Source: Mycobacteriales bacterium (GTDB lineage: Bacteria; Actinomycetota; Actinomycetes; Mycobacteriales; Mycobacteriaceae). Taken from it: 64,000 bases of DNA. Shown one piece after another: positions 18,027 to 26,812 of this stretch. The notes beneath the pieces were generated by a model that was not told where the DNA came from, did no database searches, and saw only the letters and a list, made by a program, of their open reading frames with translations. Position numbers and translations under genes: made by a program. The stretch lies in the NCBI GenBank assembly GCA_018376445.1, contig JAHABL010000006.1, positions 93,245 through 157,244 on the forward strand, in the 5' to 3' direction. Positions within the stretch are counted from its first letter, which is position 1; every line of letters starts with the position of its first letter.

Positions 18027-19304
18027 TTAGGCAGCGAGCGCCTTCTCGAGGGCGGCCTTCAGCACGCAGGTAGCAACACCATCCATAGCGACGGTGACCT
18101 CCTCCAGCGGGGGCAGGGAGGGGGCGAGACGGATGTTGGTCTCGTTCGGGTCCTCACCCTTCGGGTAGGCAGAGCCGGCGCCGGTGAGCTTGATGCCAGC
18201 TTCGGCGGCGAGGGCAACGACGCGCTTGGCAGTACCGGGCACCACATTGAGGGAAATGAAGTATCCACCCTTCGGCTCAGTCCAGGAGGCCACCTCGTAC
18301 TCGCCCAGGCGATCGGCAAGGATCCGCTCCACCGCATCGAACTTGGGGGCGAGGATGCCCTTGTGCTTCAGCATGTGGGCCTTAACGGCGGCAGCGTCAC
18401 CGAAGAAACGGGCGTGGGCCAGCTGGTTGACCTTGTTCGGGCCAATTGTGGCGATACCCAGGTACCTCTTGTACCAGGCCAGGTTGGCGGGGGAGGTGTT
18501 GAGGAAGCTCACACCAGCACCCGCGAAAGTGACCTTGGAGGAGGAGGTGAGCTGGAAGACGCGGCCCTCGTTGCCGGCGTCCGCAGCCATCTGCACGATC
18601 GGCAGAATCTCCGGGAACTCGTCGGTGAGGGTGTGGATGCAGTACGCGTTGTCCCACATGATGGTGAAGTCGGGGGCGGCGGTCTTCATGGAGACCAGCT
18701 TCTCGGCCACCTCGCGGGAGGTGACGGCACCGTCCGGGTTGGCGAACACGGGAACGAGCCACATGCCCTTAATGGCAGGGTCGTTCGCGACGAGTTCAGC
18801 GATAGCGTCGGCATCGGGGCCGTCTTCGTTCATGGGGACCTGGATCATTTCGAAGCCCAGGGTCTCGGTGATGGCGAAGTGGCGGTCGTAGCCGGGGACA
18901 GGGCAGATCCACTTAAGGGTCTCTTCCTTCACCCACGGCTGGGGGCTGGTGGGGAGGCCGTGCAGCATGGCGAAGGTCAGCACGTAGTGCATGATCTCCA
19001 GGCTGGCATTGTTTTCGGAGATGATCTCCTCGACGGGAACTCCGAGGAGTTCGGCCCAGATGGCACGAATGGACTTCAGGCCAGCCAGGTTCCCGTAGTT
19101 TCGAATGTCGGTACCGTCTTCATCCTTGGTGGAGCCTTCACCGGGCAGCGTCAGGAGACCGTTGGAGAGGTCGAGCTGCTGGGCGGAAGGCTTACCGCGA
19201 GTGAGATCCAGTGCGAGGTTCTTGCCCTTAAATTCTTCGTAGCGGGCGTTGATCTCTTGGGAAAGAGCTTCCAGCTCTTCGCGGCTCATGGTCGACAGTG
19301 ACAT
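18027..19304 (-). CDS. aspT: Aspartate aminotransferase-like PLP enzyme (AspT/Rv3722c family)
   Basis: Fold-type I aminotransferase of the MocR-like subgroup that serves as the main aspartate aminotransferase in mycobacteria and corynebacteria. The PLP lysine is in TSSSKVTFAGAG, the Asp/Tyr binding stretch in MWDNAYCIHTL, and the C-terminal arginine in NIRLAPSLPP. 425 residues. ATG 19304 was chosen because AAAGG lies six bases upstream; the frame stays open upstream only because it runs through the SRP RNA gene. Neighbouring dnaX and ffs reproduce the mycobacterial order. Confidence 0.92.
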   Translation of the reverse strand: MSLSTMSREELEALSQEINARYEEFKGKNLALDLTRGKPSAQQLDLSNGLLTLPGEGSTKDEDGTDIRNYGNLAGLKSIRAIWAELLGVPVEEIISENNASLEIMHYVLTFAMLHGLPTSPQPWVKEETLKWICPVPGYDRHFAITETLGFEMIQVPMNEDGPDADAIAELVANDPAIKGMWLVPVFANPDGAVTSREVAEKLVSMKTAAPDFTIMWDNAYCIHTLTDEFPEILPIVQMAADAGNEGRVFQLTSSSKVTFAGAGVSFLNTSPANLAWYKRYLGIATIGPNKVNQLAHARFFGDAAAVKAHMLKHKGILAPKFDAVERILADRLGEYEVASWTEPKGGYFISLNVVPGTAKRVVALAAEAGIKLTGAGSAYPKGEDPNETNIRLAPSLPPLEEVTVAMDGVATCVLKAALEKALAA

Positions 19305-19332
19305 GAGAGGCCTTTCTGAAAATGGGCACAAA

Positions 19333-19428
19333 AAAGCGGGCCCCGCGCACCCGCCAGAGCCCGCTGACCCTTGCTGCCTTCCGGCCCTGGGGGGATTCAC
19401 AGGATGGACGCCGCGCGGTGCCCACCTA
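19333..19428 (-). ncRNA. ffs: 4.5S signal recognition particle RNA
   Basis: On the minus strand, CAGGGCCGGAAGGCAGCAAG matches the universally conserved SRP RNA domain IV tip (compare CAGGTCCGGAAGGAAGCAGC in E. coli). Flanking arms pair (GGGCACCGCGCGGCG with the CGGGTGCGCGGGGCCC side) to make the long rod of the small bacterial form. A six-T run follows the 3' side at about 19328-19333. A TAAACTATAG -10-like element lies just upstream of the 5' end. The ends are estimates to within a few bases. Confidence 0.88.
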
Positions 19429-19468
19429 TAGTTTAGCGGTTCTCCCCCATTCATGGGAATTCAAATCT

Positions 19469-19518
19469 GAGACAGCCCCCAGCGGGTGATCACTCACACC
19501 ACCAGGGGCTGTTTCTCT
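19469..19518. terminator. Terminator downstream of gluQRS
   Basis: GAGACAGCCCC pairs with GGGGCTGTTTCTC across a loop of about 25 bases, giving a long GC-rich stem next to T-rich sequence. It separates the gluQRS 3' end from the SRP RNA promoter. Confidence 0.6.
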
Positions 19519-19591
19519 GCGTGTGGTTACAGTTTACGCCTTTCCACAGAAAAACAAAGTTTCCTCTGCGCACGCGTCGCACCAGCACCCG

Positions 19592-20446
19592 TCACCCCAC
19601 CGTGGACAACAACCATTCCCGCACCTCGTCCACCGTTTTCCCCCGCGCCAACTCAGAGCGGAGCGTCATCCCGCCGCCCCCGGCACGCTTCGCCAACCGC
19701 TCCCCGTGGGCATCCTGCATGAGCGGCACATGCCGATAGGTGACAGGTTCCACCCCCAACAGATGCGCCAGATACGCCTGCCGGGGGGCCGAGGACAGCA
19801 AGTCCGCCCCGCGCACCACCTGGTCCACGCCCTGGGCGGCATCATCCACCACCACAGCCAAGTTGTAGGCCCACACGCCATCACCCCGGCGCAGCACCAC
19901 ATCATCCACCACACCGGTGTAGGGCTGGGGATGGCCAGGCCGGGCACCGTCCACCGCACACTCCTCCCACACCGTCCACTCCGACACCTGCGCCCGCAAG
20001 CGCAGCGCGGGCTGGCGGAAATTATCGGAAGCCGCAAGCTGTGCACGTTTCGCGGCTCGTTGCTCCTCCGTCAGATCCCGGCAGGTGCCGGGGTAGGAGC
20101 CAGGTGGGGAATGGGGCGCCCGGGGAGCCTCCAGGATTTCCCGGCGGGAACAGTAGCACTCGTACACCAGCCCCTGGGCCGCCAGTTGGTCGACAGCTGC
20201 CTGGTAGGCGGCGTGACGCTGCGACTGCCACATTGTCTCGCCTTCCCACTCGATGCCCAGGGCGGCAAGGTCGGCGAGCTGCCGCTCCGCCACCTCCGCA
20301 GAGCAACGCTGCTGGTCCAGATCCTCCACACGCATGCGGAAACTGCGCCCTGTGCTGCGGGCGGCGTCATAGGCCAGCAGTGCAGTGCGCAGATTTCCTA
20401 GGTGGAGGTCCCCCGAAGGTGTGGGGGCGAAACGTCCAGCTCCCAT
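19592..20446 (-). CDS. gluQ: Glutamyl-Q tRNA(Asp) synthetase
   Basis: Truncated glutamyl-tRNA synthetase paralogue that attaches glutamate to queuosine at position 34 of tRNA-Asp. The HIGH-type motif is APTPSGDLHLGNL, the zinc site includes CYCSRREI and GTCRDL, and the KMSKS-like loop is RLAKRAGG. 284 residues with no anticodon-binding domain, as expected. ATG 20446 is the first start before the HIGH motif; no clear ribosome site is visible. Its product needs queuosine-modified tRNA, consistent with tgt and a queuosine precursor transporter 13-15 kb away. Confidence 0.93.
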   Translation of the reverse strand: MGAGRFAPTPSGDLHLGNLRTALLAYDAARSTGRSFRMRVEDLDQQRCSAEVAERQLADLAALGIEWEGETMWQSQRHAAYQAAVDQLAAQGLVYECYCSRREILEAPRAPHSPPGSYPGTCRDLTEEQRAAKRAQLAASDNFRQPALRLRAQVSEWTVWEECAVDGARPGHPQPYTGVVDDVVLRRGDGVWAYNLAVVVDDAAQGVDQVVRGADLLSSAPRQAYLAHLLGVEPVTYRHVPLMQDAHGERLAKRAGGGGMTLRSELARGKTVDEVREWLLSTVG

Positions 20447-20478
20447 GGAGTCGAGTCTACCGCGGGGCGAGACTGGAG

Positions 20479-21570
20479 TTAGTTGGTGGTGCCGGCAGAG
20501 TCGTTGGGGCTGGTGGTACCAATGCCGGTGGTAGCAGTGCCAGCGGTACCAATGCCAGCGGTACCAGTGCCGGTGGCGGCATCGGAGGTAGCAATGCCGA
20601 GCTTGCGTTCCCACACGTAGGAGACAATGGTCGCGACAATGGCGGAGCCTACACCGGCCAATGGCCAGATAATCCAACTGGTGTCCCAGCTATCGGTGAG
20701 GAAGCTGATGGCCAAGTAGATGAAAACAATGGACATCCAGTAGATGCCCATGATGGGACCCACCTTGGAGTGAAGAAGCTTCTTCCTGGGGCTCCGGTCG
20801 CCGTCCTGCAGAAGCTCCCAGTAGGCGCCCTTGACAATATGGTTGTAGACGAAGAGAAACACGGCGACGGCGGCAACAGCGAAGCCCAAGGCCACAAAAG
20901 TACTATCGTTCAGGCCAGTGGTGCTTGCCAGTAGATCGGACACCACAAAGAGGATGAGGGCGACGATAGAGAGCACCAGACCAGTGACCAGGTTGGTGGT
21001 GTGGGCGGGCTGGAAGGCAGCCAAACGTTCCTTCGCCATACCCTCTACTCCGTAGGCGCTTTCAAAGGGTTCCTTCTCCATCCACTTCCACTGCTTAGTG
21101 CGATTGTTGTTGATGATGAAGATGGCGACGGCTACCGCAACCACCAGGGCAGCGACGGCGAAACTCAGCGGCCCACGTGCGTTGGCGGCAAGACCCGGCC
21201 AGTCGGAAATGAAAATGAGGAGAGCCAACGCCAAGGCGCACAGCATTCCACCCACGGCGACAGGACGTGCCGAGGCGAGCCGAGCGGAGAGGTACTGGTT
21301 TGCCTCCTCCATGCTGATTTTGCGGAGAGGGCTGTCCTGGAAGGTACCGGCATCCGCGAGTGTGGGTACGTCGTAGTCGTCGCGAATGAGGTAGTCGGTG
21401 GAGACGCCGAAGATCTCACTGAGGGTAAGGATGCGGTCGAGTTCGGGAGTGCTTTGTGCAGCCTCCCACTTGGAGATGGCTTGGCGGCTGACGCCAACTC
21501 TCTCGGCTAGTTCTTCCTGGGACCAGCCGTTCTGTTTGCGGAGCTCGATGATCTTGTCGGCGAGAATCAT
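20479..21570 (-). CDS. XRE-family regulator fused to a multi-spanning membrane domain
   Basis: Residues 1-65 form a Cro/CI-type helix-turn-helix (WSQEELAERVGVSRQAISKWE). The rest carries about six hydrophobic segments, two near 95-150, two near 195-245 and two near 270-325, giving a membrane-anchored DNA-binding protein. The C-terminal 35 residues are Gly/Thr/Ala repeats (GTGTAG, GIGTAG, GIGTTS) encoded by an imperfect tandem repeat at about 20500-20580. ATG 21570 lies ten bases from AGGAGG; TTG 21579 is less likely. Similar regulators in Firmicutes and Actinobacteria respond to envelope or antibiotic signals; the ligand is unknown. Confidence 0.85.
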   Translation of the reverse strand: MILADKIIELRKQNGWSQEELAERVGVSRQAISKWEAAQSTPELDRILTLSEIFGVSTDYLIRDDYDVPTLADAGTFQDSPLRKISMEEANQYLSARLASARPVAVGGMLCALALALLIFISDWPGLAANARGPLSFAVAALVVAVAVAIFIINNNRTKQWKWMEKEPFESAYGVEGMAKERLAAFQPAHTTNLVTGLVLSIVALILFVVSDLLASTTGLNDSTFVALGFAVAAVAVFLFVYNHIVKGAYWELLQDGDRSPRKKLLHSKVGPIMGIYWMSIVFIYLAISFLTDSWDTSWIIWPLAGVGSAIVATIVSYVWERKLGIATSDAATGTGTAGIGTAGTATTGIGTTSPNDSAGTTN

Positions 21571-21753
21571 GAGAATCAATCCTCCTCGTGTGCGGGAAAG
21601 GGAACAGAGCGGTCACGGTGATGCGAAGCTCTTACGTCTCAATTCTCCGGAGGATCCCAGTTGCACTCCACCAAGCACACCTTGAACTTTCGCAACCAGC
21701 GGTTGCATTATTCGTTTCCGCTGGTAGCAAAGGTGGATTTCGCAGTTGATGAA

Positions 21754-22080
21754 CTACTGTACAGGCGCTGACGAGGACGGTGTAACCACTTGCACAGTAC
21801 TAGTGGTAGCCCCCGGAAGTTGGTTCTGATCCTTCCGCCAAGGGATGTAGATAGCCAAGAACAACACGAAAATGAGCACCAGCGTGGTCATCATTGCCGC
21901 AAAGATCTTGTTGATGTTGCGGGCGCGCTGCTTATCGGCGGCCTCAATCGCGGCGATCTCTTCGGGAGTCTGGGGAGCCTCTTCCATCTCGTTGAGGTCG
22001 ATGGCATCTGCTGCTGACGGTTCAGCAGCCTGCTGGGCGTCGTCATCAACGGGGCGGGGAGTGAGATTGTCGTCAATCAT
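21754..22080 (-). CDS. Small single-pass membrane protein, unknown function
   Basis: 108 residues: an acidic, Ala/Glu-rich cytosolic part (PQTPEEIAAIEAADKQRARN), one membrane helix at about 74-95 (MMTTLVLIFVLFLAIYIPW) and a short outer Ser/Thr tail. ATG 22080 is preceded by GGAAGG. I recognise no family. It is divergent from feoAB and separated by a DtxR-like box, so iron control is possible. Confidence 0.65.
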   Translation of the reverse strand: MIDDNLTPRPVDDDAQQAAEPSAADAIDLNEMEEAPQTPEEIAAIEAADKQRARNINKIFAAMMTTLVLIFVLFLAIYIPWRKDQNQLPGATTSTVQVVTPSSSAPVQ

Positions 22081-22328
22081 TGGAGCCTTCCCTGGGTGCA
22101 CACCTCGGCAGTGGCAGCCCACTCTATCTCTATGGCACATGCTACCTGGCACCCTCACCAACTGTTAGGGCAATTGACGTGACGTTCCCAACCCCAGAAC
22201 CGAGCACATGACAGTGTCCTGCCACGTCTTCCCTCCTTACCCGAGGGGAACAGTGCAAACGAGGGCTCAGTATGACGGCAACCCTCGTCTGTGAGAGAAT
22301 GAACAGTCCCCCGATAGTAGCCGATTTG

Positions 22329-22347
22329 TGAGGGTAGGCTACACTGT
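22329..22347. promoter_or_regulatory. DtxR/IdeR-like iron box upstream of feoA
   Basis: TGAGGGTAGGCTACACTGT matches the DtxR consensus at 13 of 19 positions, with the core AGG-TAGGCTA intact. It overlaps a TACACT -10-like hexamer about 75 bases upstream of feoA, a good place for iron repression. The core AGGGTAGGCTA is identical to the fprA box. Confidence 0.65.
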
Positions 22348-22420
22348 TTCTGTGACTATTCGTCAAGGTTATGCCCCGCTCCTCACTCGGCACCACCGCC
22401 CCTCCCTGGAAGGAGCTGCT

Positions 22421-22672
22421 ATGTCTGACTCTCCCTGCCTGCTCTCCGACCTTAAACCCGGCGACAGCGCCACCATCGTCTCCATCGCCAACGACGCCCC
22501 CGACTCTATCCGGCGTCGCCTCAGCGACCTCGGCTTCGCCCCCGGCACAGCCATCACCATGACGCGCCGCGCCCCCATGGGCGACCCCAGCATGTTCCGC
22601 CTTCGCGACTACAACATCTGCCTCCGCAAGAGCGAAGCCAAACAACTCCACGTCACCCCCGTAGCCCTCTAA
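22421..22672 (+). CDS. feoA: Ferrous iron transport protein A
   Basis: 83-residue SH3-like FeoA, a cytosolic partner needed for FeoB-mediated ferrous iron uptake. The family pattern is seen in LSDLKPGDSATIVSI, RRRLSDLGFAPGTAITM and MFRLRDYNICLRKSEA. ATG 22421 lies just after AAGGAG. It precedes feoB by 129 bases and follows a DtxR-like box. Confidence 0.93.
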   Translation: MSDSPCLLSDLKPGDSATIVSIANDAPDSIRRRLSDLGFAPGTAITMTRRAPMGDPSMFRLRDYNICLRKSEAKQLHVTPVAL

Positions 22673-22801
22673 CCCGCAACCCGCTAGCCCACAGCGCACC
22701 AGCCGCGCAGCAACCGCACTGCGCACGCCACACACAACCTCATCCACCACCAGGTCGCACCCACGTTGTTGACGGCACAACTACACAAAAGAGGAGGCAC
22801 A

Positions 22802-24772
22802 ATGGCCGACTGCCACAACCCCGATGCACACACCCATAGGACACCACACGGGAAGAAGGGGACAAGTGCAGCCACAGCCCTAGCCGACGACACCACCCGC
22901 ATCGCCCTCATTGGCTCCCCCAACGCCGGCAAAACCTCCGTCTTCAATAAACTCACCGGTCTCAACTCCAAAACCGGAAACTATCCTGGCATCACCGTCA
23001 GCCACACCGAGGGACATGTCACTCCCAACGTCATCCTCGAAGACCTCCCCGGCACCTACTCCCTTGACCCCATCAGCCCTGACGAAAAAGTCGTCACCGA
23101 CGTCCTGGCCGGCCAACTCGAGGGCGTCCCCTCCCCCCAAGCCCTCCTCATCGTCGTCGATTCCACCACCCTGCACCGCTCCCTCAACCTCGTCGCTCAA
23201 GCCCTCTCCCTCGGCCTCCCCTCCGCCGTCGCCCTCACCATGACCGACGAACTCGAAAAACTCGGCGGCGACCTCGACCTCGCCGCTCTTTCCCAAGGCC
23301 TCGGCGTTCCCGTAGTCGGTGTCGTCGGCAACCGCAAAAAAGGGTTCGCGGAACTCCGCGCTCTCGTCGAAAACCCCACCGGCTGGCCCGTCCCTGTCGT
23401 CGCCCCACCCGCCGAACCCGGCCCGGAACGCGAATCCTGGACGCACTCCATGCTCACCCTCGCCCACTATGTGGCCCCGCAGGAAAACGTCACTACCAGC
23501 AAAGTAGACAAGGTGCTGCTCCACCCCGTGTTCGGCACCCTGTTCTTCTTCCTCATCATGTTCCTCTTCTTCCAGGTGATCTTCACCGTCGCCGCCCCCT
23601 TCCAAGGGTGGATTGAGGACTTCTTCGGCTGGTTAGGGGAACTCAGCGCCGCCCACATCTCCAACCCGCTGCTCTCCAGCTTCGTCAACACCGCCCTCAT
23701 TGGCGGCGTTGGTGGCGTCCTCGTGTTCGTGCCGCAGATTCTGCTGCTCTTCCTCCTCATCAGCCTCATGGAAAACGTGGGATACATGTCCCGCGCCGCC
23801 TACTTAATGGACCGCGTCATGGCTAGCGCCGGTCTGGAAGGACGCGCGTTCGTCGCCCTGCTCTCCAGCGTGGCCTGCGCCGTCCCCGGCATTATGGCCA
23901 CCCGCACCATGCCGTCCTCCAAGGACCGCATCGCCACCATCATGGCCGCACCCCTCATGACCTGCTCCGCCCGCCTCCCCGTCTACCTGCTGCTGGTGGG
24001 TATGCTGGTGGACCCCGGCCAGCGAGTCGGTCCCTTCTCCGTCCAAGGCATCGCCCTCTTCGGCCTCTACGTGCTAGGTGGGGCGAGTGCCATGTTCGCC
24101 GCCTGGGCGTTCAAACGCACCAGCCTGAAAAGCACACTGCTGCCCTTCTACATGGAGATGCCACCCTACCGCATCCCCACCGGCAAAACCGTGCTCTCCG
24201 ACATGTGGAAATCCACCAGCATGTTCCTTCGCAAAGTTGGGCGCATCATCCTGGTGGCTACCATCGTCATCTGGGCCCTCATGAACATACCCCCCCAACA
24301 GCAGACTATTGATGAACAGCATATGGACGAAACGCAGGCGGTACAATACACCATCGACCACTCCGCAGCCGCTACCGTCGGTAAAGCAGTGGAACCCGTC
24401 TTCAGCCCGCTCGGCTTCGACTGGCGCATCACCATCGGCCTGATTGGTTCCCTCGCCGCCCGTGAAGTTTTCGTGGCCACCATGGGGCAGACCGCGGCAG
24501 CCGCCGACCCCGACAACCCCACCGATGCGCTGAAGAAAATGACGTTCACGGAAGGCCCACATGAGGGCGAGAAGGTGTTCACCACGCCCACCATTGTGGC
24601 CCTCCTCGTGTTCTTCGCCTACGCCCTGCAATGCATGTCCACCGTGGGTGCCATCAGATCGGAAACAAACTCGTGGAAGTGGCCCCTCATTGCGCTGGGC
24701 TACACACTAGTGATGGCCTGGGTGCTGGCATTCATCGCTAGATGGGCGACCATCGGCATCATGGCCATATAG
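22802..24772 (+). CDS. feoB: Ferrous iron transporter FeoB
   Basis: Polytopic inner-membrane protein driving Fe(II) import. The N-terminal G domain has G1 GSPNAGKTS (residues 38-46) and G3 DLPGTYS (from about 81). The G4 position reads TMTD instead of the common NxxD. The membrane part carries the two gate regions, including VACAVPGIMATRTM and the LPFYMEMPPYRIP segment. 656 residues. ATG 22802 is preceded by GAGGAGG. A His-rich stretch (CHNPDAHTHRTPHGKK) at the N-terminus could bind metal. Confidence 0.96.
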   Translation: MADCHNPDAHTHRTPHGKKGTSAATALADDTTRIALIGSPNAGKTSVFNKLTGLNSKTGNYPGITVSHTEGHVTPNVILEDLPGTYSLDPISPDEKVVTDVLAGQLEGVPSPQALLIVVDSTTLHRSLNLVAQALSLGLPSAVALTMTDELEKLGGDLDLAALSQGLGVPVVGVVGNRKKGFAELRALVENPTGWPVPVVAPPAEPGPERESWTHSMLTLAHYVAPQENVTTSKVDKVLLHPVFGTLFFFLIMFLFFQVIFTVAAPFQGWIEDFFGWLGELSAAHISNPLLSSFVNTALIGGVGGVLVFVPQILLLFLLISLMENVGYMSRAAYLMDRVMASAGLEGRAFVALLSSVACAVPGIMATRTMPSSKDRIATIMAAPLMTCSARLPVYLLLVGMLVDPGQRVGPFSVQGIALFGLYVLGGASAMFAAWAFKRTSLKSTLLPFYMEMPPYRIPTGKTVLSDMWKSTSMFLRKVGRIILVATIVIWALMNIPPQQQTIDEQHMDETQAVQYTIDHSAAATVGKAVEPVFSPLGFDWRITIGLIGSLAAREVFVATMGQTAAAADPDNPTDALKKMTFTEGPHEGEKVFTTPTIVALLVFFAYALQCMSTVGAIRSETNSWKWPLIALGYTLVMAWVLAFIARWATIGIMAI

Positions 24773-24792
24773 CCGCACCGATTGGCCCCACT

Positions 24793-25404
24793 GTGAGCGC
24801 ACCGCTACTGTTCTACCCGCGCACTACTCCCGACCCACTCGTCCTCGAGTGGGTGGTGGGCCCTGGCCTGGTGCGGTTCAGTTGGTCTGGTGGGGTAACG
24901 GAAGGGCGTGACCTGGCTACACAAGGGGCACTACCGGAGCAAATTCTGGGCTACCTAGAGCGCAGCGAACTAGCTCACCTCAGCCTGGCGCCGGGACTCA
25001 TCACCACCACACTGCCAGCTGACGGGTCCTGGCAGGAGAAAAACACGGGAGGAACTGCGCTGGCGACGCGACTGCGCCGCGACCTCTTCGCCGTCCTCTC
25101 CACCCCCAACGAGCAGGGTGAACTAGGCTGGCCCACCGGCACCCTAGACGTGCCAACCCTGGGGGGCAGTACCGATGCGGAGTTGCGGACGGCGGTGAAG
25201 GAACTGTTGGGGGGTGCAGCCGGGGATTTCGCCGCCTCACATGGTGGCAGTATGCGGCTGGCCAGCGTGCAAGATGGGGTAGTGCGCATTGAGATGGGTG
25301 GGGCATGCCGAAACTGCCCGGCGATCGGCCGCACCCTGCTGTTCCATGTGGATAGGCAGCTGCGCCCCTACTTCCCCAATTTGGTGCGGGTTGAGGAAGC
25401 GTAA
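24793..25404 (+). CDS. Nfu/NifU C-terminal domain protein
   Basis: About 203 residues. The C-terminal 75 residues form an Nfu domain with the cluster-binding CxxC in GGACRNCPAIGRTL; the first 120 residues resemble the N-terminal part of actinobacterial NifU-like proteins. These proteins carry or deliver iron-sulfur clusters, which fits the position 20 bases after feoB. The start is uncertain: GTG 24793 avoids overlap, while ATG 24742 would overlap feoB by 31 bases; neither has a clear ribosome site. Confidence 0.8.
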   Translation: MSAPLLFYPRTTPDPLVLEWVVGPGLVRFSWSGGVTEGRDLATQGALPEQILGYLERSELAHLSLAPGLITTTLPADGSWQEKNTGGTALATRLRRDLFAVLSTPNEQGELGWPTGTLDVPTLGGSTDAELRTAVKELLGGAAGDFAASHGGSMRLASVQDGVVRIEMGGACRNCPAIGRTLLFHVDRQLRPYFPNLVRVEEA

Positions 25405-25467
25405 CGCGACACGCTCCATATAACGTTCGCCCTAGCAGCTTGCCGACAGACTGGAGGACAACAACCG

Positions 25468-26340
25468 TTACTGTTCAGCCACGCTACCGGTGCCAGTGAT
25501 CAGGTTCCCGAGAGAGACGCCCTCCGCGGTTTTCCAGAAGGCATTACCACTCAAGGAAGCCCCACCTACAAACCCCGCAGCAGCAGAGGGGCTAGTAAAG
25601 AGCACGTCCTTCTTGAGTACCCAGTCGGAGCCGATAATCTCTGCGTATTTCTCCCGCGATGTGCGGATATTGGGCGGTAAACTCCTCTTCACTATGGGGG
25701 AGATGGTACTTCCGGCTAGCACCACAAAACCCTCTGCGGTGCGCTGCCCGGTAGCATTCGCCCTCGCACTATGGAAATAAAGCAGCGGCTCCAGATCCCT
25801 CTGCTCGGCGGGCTCCCCCGTGTTCAGACGGGCAACGAGCGGTTCAAAAACCTTGTAGCCCAACGCCCCCACTACCAGCTTCGCATACGAGATGAACTCC
25901 TCCATCTCGCTCTCTTTCTCCTCCGTCAAGTTTCCCTGCGTGGGCTCGTTACCGTTCATCACCTCGTACCGGTCTGCCGCCACCGCCATATTACGGAAAC
26001 GATTCTCTAGGTAACTGATCTCCGTCGGGCCAAAAGAATCATTAGAGGTAGTGAGGGCCACCGCCTCCGTCCACCAGTACTTCGTGTTATCCCGATTATG
26101 CTCCTGCCAGCGGTTCAGAATACCCTGTCCATTTTTCCGCACACCCGCCTGACCAATGTACACAACCGGATTCTCCGACTCATCAGCGGTGCCGAACAGC
26201 AAATACACCCCTGTTTGCCGCAGGTAAGTGATGCTGCCCGCGCTCTCCAACATGGTGCGGGGAATCTTGTAGGCAACACCCGTCCAATTCGCCAACGTAC
26301 ACTTGATACGACCGTTCGGCTCGCTATCCATCAAAAACAA
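25468..26340 (-). CDS. GIY-YIG nuclease family protein with DUF4357-like C-terminus
   Basis: 290 residues. The GIY and YIG motifs appear as GVYLLFG and VYIGQAG, followed by the conserved LNRWQEHNRDN and a glutamate in EISYLENRFR, giving a complete GIY-YIG fold at about 38-130. The rest has the pattern of DUF4357 proteins, which often sit beside restriction systems and mobile islands. A GGAAAG site eight bases before TTG 26340 supports that start (ATG 26331 is alternative). It is the left border of the decayed restriction island, and its base composition is less GC-rich than flanking genes. Confidence 0.85.
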   Translation of the reverse strand: MFLMDSEPNGRIKCTLANWTGVAYKIPRTMLESAGSITYLRQTGVYLLFGTADESENPVVYIGQAGVRKNGQGILNRWQEHNRDNTKYWWTEAVALTTSNDSFGPTEISYLENRFRNMAVAADRYEVMNGNEPTQGNLTEEKESEMEEFISYAKLVVGALGYKVFEPLVARLNTGEPAEQRDLEPLLYFHSARANATGQRTAEGFVVLAGSTISPIVKRSLPPNIRTSREKYAEIIGSDWVLKKDVLFTSPSAAAGFVGGASLSGNAFWKTAEGVSLGNLITGTGSVAEQ

Positions 26341-26407
26341 GTTAATTACTTTCCCAGCTACACGTCGCCTCCTTTAGCCTCCAGATTAGGGCACTTAGCC
26401 GTCCAAT

Positions 26408-26577
26408 CTAGCTGTTTAGAGGCTCAGTTAGTTCGACATAGCGGGCGCACAACAGTTCCAGACACTGCTTCGCATTCTTACCCTCTGTCGTCACCTCCGC
26501 ACAGATCTGGGCCAATAATTCTTCGGAACCGCGAGATAATTTCGGTAAAATCAGTGGTGCTGATGTTCTACTCAGTT
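26408..26577 (-). pseudogene. Truncated reading frame fragment
   Basis: On the minus strand, a stop-to-stop frame encodes about 55 residues (…APLILPKLSRGSEELLAQ…VELTEPLNS) ending at TAG 26408-26410. It starts just after an in-frame stop without a credible start codon or ribosome site, so it looks like the C-terminal remnant of a deleted gene that preceded the GIY-YIG gene. Its family is not recognised. Confidence 0.4.
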
Positions 26578-26656
26578 AGCTCGCTACCACTACCAGTGAC
26601 GCTACGGAGCTACTCGAGACGAACTGAGACACAAATTGAGACAGGGTTGAGGCACA

Positions 26657-26812
26657 ATGTCAAACCCGGCGGACTAGCTCAAGACCGTAGCCAACACAAT
26701 CGTCACCCAAACAGTAGTGATCGAACTCAACAAAGAACACGAAGCACTCTACGGATGGACATGGAACAAGAAACCCAGCACGACCCCCAAACACGAGGAA
26801 AGCGCGCGATAA
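26657..26812 (+). pseudogene. Short gene interrupted by an in-frame TAG
   Basis: ATG 26657 opens MSNPAD, then TAG (26675-26677), then continues LKTVANTIVTQTVVIELNKE…ALYGWTW to a TAA at 26810-26812. The downstream part reads like real protein, with balanced composition and a natural end. Either a nonsense mutation inactivated a 51-residue gene or this is the end of a larger deleted one. It overlaps the start of the XRE gene in another frame. Family not recognised. Confidence 0.45.

Noticed and set aside
19304..19454. N-terminal extension of the aspartate aminotransferase frame to 19454
   Set aside because: This stretch is the SRP RNA gene and its terminator; the composition is not protein-like and a ribosome site marks ATG 19304.
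20446..20677. Extension of gluQRS to 20677
   Set aside because: The extra residues are Cys/His/Arg/Trp-rich repeat translation from the antisense of the XRE gene and lie before the natural start of the synthetase fold.
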